NCBI GenBank assembly: GCA_024679435.1
Contig: JAIBDK010000074.1
Span: 1-8,735, forward strand
DNA length: 8,735 nucleotides
Source of the DNA: Gammaproteobacteria bacterium
Lineage (GTDB): Bacteria > Pseudomonadota > Gammaproteobacteria > Arenicellales > Poriferihabitantaceae
Reading direction: 5' to 3'
Shown: piece after piece, positions 6,513-8,735 of the stretch
Numbering within the stretch: position 1 is the stretch's first letter
How the letters are laid out: every line of letters begins with the position of its first letter
Notes under the pieces: generated by a model
Databases searched by the model: none
What the model was told of the DNA's origin: nothing
Seen by the model: only the letters and a program-made list of their open reading frames with translations
Program-made: the position numbers and the translations under genes

Positions 6513-7331
6513 ATGGCAAATCCTCGAAAGAACAAGGCATTTAATGTCCGCTACATGCCCGGATTTACGCCGGTCACTATGTTCTGCCTAATCTGGTTAT
6601 ACGCCCCGCTGATCATCATGATGGTTTACGCGTTTAACTCAGAAAGGTCGGTAACGAATATGCACGGCTTCAGTTTCCGGTGGTTTGAGCAGGCGGCGAA
6701 GAACACTCAAGTACAGGATGCCACGATACTCTCCCTGCAAATAGCACTGGTAGCTACCATCATCGCCACCATTGCTGCCACCATGGCTGCCCTGGCCACC
6801 ACTCGAACCAAACCGTTCAAAGGCCATGCGGCGGTATATGCCATTATCAACCAGCCACTGATGATTCCTGAAATTGTGACCGCGGTAGGAACCCTGGTAT
6901 TTTTTGGACTGATCAAAAGCGCTACCGGCATACACGGAATCGGCTTTTTGATGATGGCCCACACGGTTTTCTGCATTCCCTTTGCCTATATGCCAATTCG
7001 GGCACGACTTGAAAATATGGATCTCACTTACGAGCACGCTGCGGCGGATCTGTATGCGCCACCTATGAAACGATTTTGGAGAGTGACATTTCCATTAATG
7101 TTCCCTGGAATTTTGGCCGGTGCCATGCTGTCGTTCGTAATCTCATTTGACGATGTCATTATCAATTTGTTGGTAGCCGGCGCAGGTGAAACCACGTTAC
7201 CTATTTATATGATTGGCACACTCAGAAGGGGCCTGACTCCGGAAGTCAACGCAATTTCGACCGTATTGCTTGGCGTGACATTCATATTTGTTGTCGGATT
7301 TTTCTTTCTTACTACCAACAAGAAAAAGTAA
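6513..7331 (+). CDS. potC: Polyamine ABC transporter permease (PotC/PotI type)
   Basis: A 272-residue second permease subunit, in the PotC (264) to PotI (281) size range. Membrane segments lie at about 21-42, 70-96, 107-134, 142-162, 195-222 and 246-267. The EAA loop is EHAAADLYAPP (174-184) leading to FPLMFPGILAG. SFDDVIINLLVAG followed by TTLPIYMIG is characteristic of the PotC/PotI family. The start is the ATG at 6513, one base after the stop of the preceding gene, with AGGA 5 bases upstream. An in-frame TTG at 6474 inside the previous gene would add 13 residues but is less likely. With the preceding permease it forms the heterodimeric channel. The very end is basic (TTNKKK) and cytoplasmic. 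Confidence 0.9.
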   Translation: MANPRKNKAFNVRYMPGFTPVTMFCLIWLYAPLIIMMVYAFNSERSVTNMHGFSFRWFEQAAKNTQVQDATILSLQIALVATIIATIAATMAALATTRTKPFKGHAAVYAIINQPLMIPEIVTAVGTLVFFGLIKSATGIHGIGFLMMAHTVFCIPFAYMPIRARLENMDLTYEHAAADLYAPPMKRFWRVTFPLMFPGILAGAMLSFVISFDDVIINLLVAGAGETTLPIYMIGTLRRGLTPEVNAISTVLLGVTFIFVVGFFFLTTNKKK

Positions 7332-7334
7332 AAT

Positions 7335-7348
7335 ACGGTATTTACCGT
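7335..7348. promoter_or_regulatory. 14-bp palindrome or small hairpin between permease and binding-protein genes
   Basis: ACGGTA-TT-TACCGT is a perfect inverted repeat starting 4 bases after the permease stop. In RNA it could form a 5-bp stem with a 4-base loop. A run of seven T follows at 7363-7369, but 14 bases away, so it is not a normal terminator. It could protect or mark an mRNA end and so allow more binding protein than permease to be made, or be a DNA operator. Confidence 0.35.
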
Positions 7349-7376
7349 CAACATATAACCTATTTTTTTAAAAACC

Positions 7377-7383
7377 AAAGGAG
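7377..7383 (+). promoter_or_regulatory. Strong ribosome binding site of the binding-protein gene
   Basis: AAAGGAG lies 8 bases before the ATG at 7392. It is clearly the best ribosome binding site in the operon, fitting the excess of binding protein over membrane subunits common in ABC importers. Confidence 0.75.
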
Positions 7384-7391
7384 AACTATCC

Positions 7392-8423
7392 ATGAAATAC
7401 AAAAAACTCATCGCAGCTGGCATCCTGTCAGTATTCGCGAGCTCAGCAAGCTACGCTGAAGGCGAGCTGAAACTGTTTAACTGGGGAAACTATACCAGCC
7501 CTGAACTACTCGAAAAATTTGAAAAAGAAACCGGCATCAAAGTAACGGTTGATGGCTATGATTCTAACGAAGCGATGCTCGCTAAAATCAAAGCTGGCGG
7601 CCACGGCTATGACCTGTCTGTGCCTTCAGACTACATGGTTAAAATCATGATCGATGAAGGTCTGCTTCAGCCGGCCGGCGTAAACGAAATGGAAAATTTC
7701 AAGAACGTTAAGCAAGAGCACGTTGACGTTTATTTTGATCCGGGCAGAGTTTATGGTGCGCCATGGCAGTTTGGTTCCACTGGTATCAGCCTGAACACCA
7801 AATACTATGATGGTCCAAAAAGTGATTCCTGGGCACTGGCGTTTGATCCACCTGAAGAATTAAAAGGCCGAATCAACATGGTCAGCGAAATGAATGATGT
7901 TATCGCTGCCGGGCTGTTTTATCTGGGGCTTGATCAGTGCAACGGCAACAAAGATGATCTAAAAAAGCTTAACGATATGTTGACCGAAGCCAAGAAAGAC
8001 TGGCGCACCATCGACTACGGCGTTATCGAAAAGCTGACCTCAGAAGACGTCTACATGTCTCACAACTGGAACGGCGCTTCTATGCGTGCCCGTCTTGAAA
8101 CTCCGACCGTCAAGTACGTTTTTCCGAAGGAAGGGCTGGTAGCCTGGGCGGACAACGTGGTATTGCTGGCTGAAGCTCAAAATGTCGACAATGCAAAGAC
8201 CTTCTTGAACTTCATCATGGCACCTGAAAATGCTGCCTTGATTTCCAATTTTGCACGCTATGGTAACGCCATCAAAGGCAGTGAAGCATTTATGGATGAA
8301 GTGATGGCCAGCGCACCTGAAATCACAGGTTATGAAGGCGCGGGCACACCTCAGTTCATTCCTCCCTGCCCTCAGGAAGTGACAGAGTTTTACACTAAAA
8401 TCTGGAACAACCTGCTGAAATAG
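7392..8423 (+). CDS. potD: Periplasmic polyamine-binding protein (PotD/PotF type)
   Basis: A 343-residue binding protein (E. coli PotD 348). Residues 1-22 are a Sec signal peptide (KYKK, hydrophobic core, cleavage after SYA). The mature part begins with LKLFNWGNYTSPELLEKF, the typical PotD/PotF start, and continues with YDLSVPSDYMV. By alignment with E. coli PotD from memory, several pocket residues are kept: Trp31 (W34), Ser79 and Tyr81 (S83, Y85), acidic Glu166 and Asp169 (D168, E171), Trp226 (W229), Trp252 and Asp254 (W255, D257). This supports a polyamine-like cation as ligand. The first pocket motif differs: Gly32-Asn33 replaces Thr-Glu of PotD and Ser-Asp of PotF, so specificity may differ. 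It is the last gene of the operon, 60 bases after the permease, with the strongest ribosome binding site and a terminator directly after it. The exact substrate is uncertain. Confidence 0.92.
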   Translation: MKYKKLIAAGILSVFASSASYAEGELKLFNWGNYTSPELLEKFEKETGIKVTVDGYDSNEAMLAKIKAGGHGYDLSVPSDYMVKIMIDEGLLQPAGVNEMENFKNVKQEHVDVYFDPGRVYGAPWQFGSTGISLNTKYYDGPKSDSWALAFDPPEELKGRINMVSEMNDVIAAGLFYLGLDQCNGNKDDLKKLNDMLTEAKKDWRTIDYGVIEKLTSEDVYMSHNWNGASMRARLETPTVKYVFPKEGLVAWADNVVLLAEAQNVDNAKTFLNFIMAPENAALISNFARYGNAIKGSEAFMDEVMASAPEITGYEGAGTPQFIPPCPQEVTEFYTKIWNNLLK

Positions 8424-8437
8424 GAACCCTTCAGTAC

Positions 8438-8472
8438 AAGGGCCAATGGCGGTCGTCATTGGCCCTTTTTTT
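8438..8472 (+). terminator. Rho-independent terminator of the polyamine transporter operon
   Basis: GGGCCAATG (8440-8448) pairs perfectly with CATTGGCCC (8457-8465) around an 8-base loop, and flanking AA/TT can extend the stem to 11 bp. Seven T follow at 8466-8472. It starts 15 bases after the stop codon of the binding-protein gene. The opposite strand lacks a T-tract, so it works in one direction only. Confidence 0.95.
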
Positions 8473-8549
8473 ATTTGCAACTCAGCAATACAGCCTCTTA
8501 AAACAATAGAACTCTCAACAAAGCTCAAAACGATTCTCTCTAAAACTCA

Positions 8550-8735
8550 ATGAAGAAAAGACCTAAAAGTGCCCGCGAACTAGGAATTATGGAAGGATTT
8601 CCGCCTCCCTTTAATAAAAGAGTGAGTCTGGAAAACTGGGATCGACCTCCCTTTAATCGATGGTCATTCCAGAATATTCGAGAAGTCTTACCCACCGTTG
8701 GCGTCGCTCGGGGAAACAGTCCTGTTCAGAAGCTC
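8550..8735 (+). CDS. N-terminus of a probable serine hydrolase (beta-lactamase-like), cut by the window edge
   Basis: An open frame of 62 codons runs from the ATG at 8550 to the right edge. The segments ELGIMEGFPPPF (11-22), NWDRPPFNRWSFQNIRE (29-45) and VLPTVGVARG (47-56) resemble the N-terminus of bacterial serine hydrolases of the class C beta-lactamase/6-aminohexanoate-dimer hydrolase group. The catalytic Ser-x-x-Lys motif would come later, outside the window, so activity cannot be judged. There is no signal peptide, so the protein would be cytoplasmic. Neither the ATG at 8550 nor the in-frame ATG at 8589 has a well-placed Shine-Dalgarno sequence; the first is kept because the ELGIMEG context before the second ATG looks like family sequence. 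It lies after the terminator and so is a separate transcription unit. The family call is from memory of related proteins. Confidence 0.6.
   Translation, partial: MKKRPKSARELGIMEGFPPPFNKRVSLENWDRPPFNRWSFQNIREVLPTVGVARGNSPVQKL

Noticed and set aside
8040..8528. Minus-strand open frame of 162 codons under the binding-protein gene
   Set aside because: It is antisense to conserved binding-protein sequence and runs through the terminator; the translation has no recognisable motif.
1..8735. Mobile element, CRISPR array, tRNA or defence system
   Set aside because: I found no transposase, integrase, terminal inverted repeats, regular spaced repeats, tRNA-like cloverleaf or toxin-antitoxin pair; every long gene belongs to a common housekeeping or transport family.

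Overview
The window looks like an ordinary chromosomal segment of a gammaproteobacterium, probably a free-living and perhaps marine one. The basis is gene content: a DUF1456/YehS protein close to the E. coli form, a secreted bacterial START-domain protein, a LysR regulator and a Pot-type polyamine ABC operon in A-B-C-D order. Base composition is moderate. I see no insertion sequence, phage gene, tRNA, rRNA or CRISPR array, and nothing points to recent transfer.

Left part (1-1194): a START-domain lipid-binding-type gene on the minus strand runs off the left edge and is divergent from a plus-strand yehS (DUF1456) gene. The 129-base gap between them holds a 10-bp inverted repeat that places the same TTTAACTTTC block upstream of each gene, a 14-bp palindrome, and a consensus TATAAT almost touching the yehS start codon. 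Middle left (1195-2922): a minus-strand beta-CASP metallo-beta-lactamase (putative ribonuclease, TTG start with a strong ribosome binding site) converges on yehS and diverges from the next block.

Middle (2923-4334): a RidA-superfamily protein lacking the catalytic arginine is followed 44 bases later by a LysR-type regulator with a TTG start. The two are likely co-transcribed. Right (4444-8472): a four-gene operon encodes the ATPase, two permeases and the periplasmic binding protein of a spermidine/putrescine-type importer. The genes are tightly packed except for a 60-base gap with a palindrome before the binding-protein gene, and the operon ends at a textbook rho-independent terminator. At the right edge a further gene begins, probably a serine hydrolase of the beta-lactamase-like family.

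Working together: the binding protein would capture a polyamine-like cation in the periplasm, the two permeases form the channel and the ATPase dimer drives import. The adjacent LysR gene is the natural candidate regulator, and the RidA-like protein could serve metabolism of the same substrate, but both links rest on position only. I did not find a clearly new system. The points most worth a second look are the altered substrate-pocket motif in the binding protein, the arginine-less RidA-like protein beside the transporter, and the symmetric divergent control region at 598-726.
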